Source: Pseudomonas sp. RIT623 (GTDB taxonomy: Bacteria > Pseudomonadota > Gammaproteobacteria > Pseudomonadales > Pseudomonadaceae). From it: DNA of 64,000 bases. The position numbers and the translations under genes were made by a program. Shown here piece after piece: positions 63,231-64,000 of this stretch. The DNA lies in the NCBI RefSeq assembly GCF_004519305.1, contig NZ_SOZA01000012.1, forward strand, positions 62,001-126,000, given 5' to 3'. Under the pieces are notes generated by a model. It was not told the DNA's origin. It did no database searches and saw only the letters and a list, made by a program, of their open reading frames with translations. Every line of letters starts with the position of its first letter. The first letter of the stretch is position 1.

Positions 63231-63405
63231 CACCGCCCGGTAGGCGTCAGCCTTGCTGGCGAACCAGGCGACTCGGTGGATGGCACCGGCAAGGCCGGTG
63301 TTCGCCGGCAAGGCCGGCTCCTACAACGCCCATGACCTGCCTCAACCCCGTAGGAGCCAGCCTTGCTGGCGAACCAGGCGTCTCGGTGTGGATGGCACCG
63401 GCCTC
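63231..63405. repeat. Cluster of REP elements
   Basis: One inverted pair (63240-63327: GTCAGCCTTGCTGGCGAACC with CCGGCAAGGCCGGCTCCTAC) is followed by a second GTAGGAGCCAGCCTTGCTGG element at 63350-63405 with GCACCGGCC. It separates the OYE gene from the convergent coiled-coil gene. Confidence 0.75.
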
Positions 63406-63414
63406 GGGGTCGGC

Positions 63415-64000
63415 TCAGGGCCGGGCGTTGATCTGCTGTTGCAGGTTCTGGATCTGGCTCTGCAAGGTGCTGATGTTGCGGGTGGTCTGGCCGCGGAAGG
63501 CATCGAACTCCTGCACCGAGGCACCGCCGGCCGCTGGCGCCGGGCGGTTGTCGACCTGGCTCTTGAGCACCAGCACATCCTGCTCCAGGCTGGCGATTGC
63601 CGCGCTCGGATTGCCCTGTTTCTTCAACGCCGCCACCTCGTTGCTCAGGCTCTTGAGCTGTCCATCCAGCTTGCCGCCGTCCACCTGCCCCGACTTCAGC
63701 GCCGTCAACTCGGCGTTCACCGCCTTGAGCTGAGCCTGCAACTGGCCCTGCAACTCGGTCACGGCTTTTTGTTGCTCACGGGTGTCGGCCAGCACCTGCT
63801 CCAGGCGCTTGCCCAGGTCGCCCGCCTGGCCTGCAACGCCCTGCTGCTGCTTGCCCTGCTCGGCCAACGAGGCCTGCAACTGGCGAATCTGCAGCTTCAA
63901 CGCCTCGCTGCCGGTGCTGTTGCTCGACTCGCTGGCCTCGACCTTGCCGCTGATCGCCTGCAAACGCCCGGCGGCTTCTTCGCTGATGCGGGCGAAACTT
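63415..64000 (-). CDS. Coiled-coil protein of unknown function (5' end outside the window)
   Basis: The open frame continues to the window edge, so only the C-terminal ~195 residues are seen. They are almost entirely helical and glutamine/leucine rich: LKLQIRQLQASLAEQGKQQQ, TELQGQLQAQLKAVNAELTA, and FRGQTTRNISTLQSQIQNLQ near the end. Heptad spacing suggests a long coiled coil. The domain at the N-terminus is unknown; a methyl-accepting or chromosome-partition-like architecture cannot be judged. The TTG at 63963 is not a convincing start. Confidence 0.75.
   Translation of the reverse strand, partial: SFARISEEAAGRLQAISGKVEASESSNSTGSEALKLQIRQLQASLAEQGKQQQGVAGQAGDLGKRLEQVLADTREQQKAVTELQGQLQAQLKAVNAELTALKSGQVDGGKLDGQLKSLSNEVAALKKQGNPSAAIASLEQDVLVLKSQVDNRPAPAAGGASVQEFDAFRGQTTRNISTLQSQIQNLQQQINARP

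Noticed and set aside
444-63405. CRISPR array from the repeated GTAGGAGC motifs
   Set aside because: The repeats are dispersed single or paired palindromes between genes with no regular spacers or cas genes.

Overview
The window looks like a chromosomal stretch from a Pseudomonas of the P. putida group. Several features point there: a ttgR-ttgABC multidrug efflux locus with a recognisable TtgR operator, a complete protocatechuate/beta-ketoadipate (pca) cluster, an MvaT-family (TurA-like) H-NS analogue next to exonuclease I and purU, a McpG-like chemoreceptor, an ornithine-lipid olsBA pair, GC-rich coding DNA, and many putida-type REP palindromes of the GTAGGAGC class between genes. I found no tRNA, rRNA, CRISPR array, insertion sequence or prophage. 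Species cannot be settled from the sequence alone.

Layout. Positions 1-4134 hold a truncated LysR gene, an NAD(P)-binding oxidoreductase, a secreted metallo-beta-lactamase-fold protein divergent from its own LysR regulator, and an oxaloacetate decarboxylase. Positions 4506-12668 are drug export: a 14-TM DHA2 exporter, ttgR, and divergent ttgABC. Positions 12936-16547 hold an OprD/BenF-like porin, a LysR gene that converges on and overlaps a Crp/Fnr regulator, and a DUF962/Mpo1-like membrane protein. Positions 16633-26366 carry pcaC-D-B-T-F-J-I, pcaK and pcaR, all on the minus strand, with PcaR boxes in front of pcaI, pcaK and pcaR. Together these convert beta-carboxy-muconate from protocatechuate to succinyl-CoA and acetyl-CoA. 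pcaIJ sits inside the cluster, between pcaK and pcaF.

Positions 26367-44253 are mostly housekeeping: a candidate small RNA, a 66-aa protein, a PiT phosphate transporter, a HerA-like ATPase, a dCache chemoreceptor, a three-gene envelope glycoconjugate operon, purU, mvaT, sbcB, a PilZ protein, a lipoprotein, pyruvate kinase, a 2Fe-2S ferredoxin reductase and class I fumarase.

Positions 44403-52573 are the accessory highlight. They contain a two-gene module (a ~315-aa protein of unknown function followed by a 1659-aa RHS/YD-repeat protein) and, directly downstream, a decayed second copy of the same module. In the second copy the small gene is frameshifted at a tandem heptamer, and the RHS gene has lost its core and carries stop codons. 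The intact RHS protein ends in a variable domain with hydrophobic segments and a His...Cys pair resembling clan CD (C80/caspase-fold) cysteine peptidases.

Positions 52587-64000 hold a GNAT acetyltransferase, a DJ-1/PfpI protein, a phospholipase-D-type cardiolipin synthase, YceI, a beta-lactamase-fold hydrolase, a shortened acyl-CoA dehydrogenase-like protein, olsBA, ACP phosphodiesterase, an arsR-MFS-OYE operon and a partial coiled-coil protein running off the right edge.
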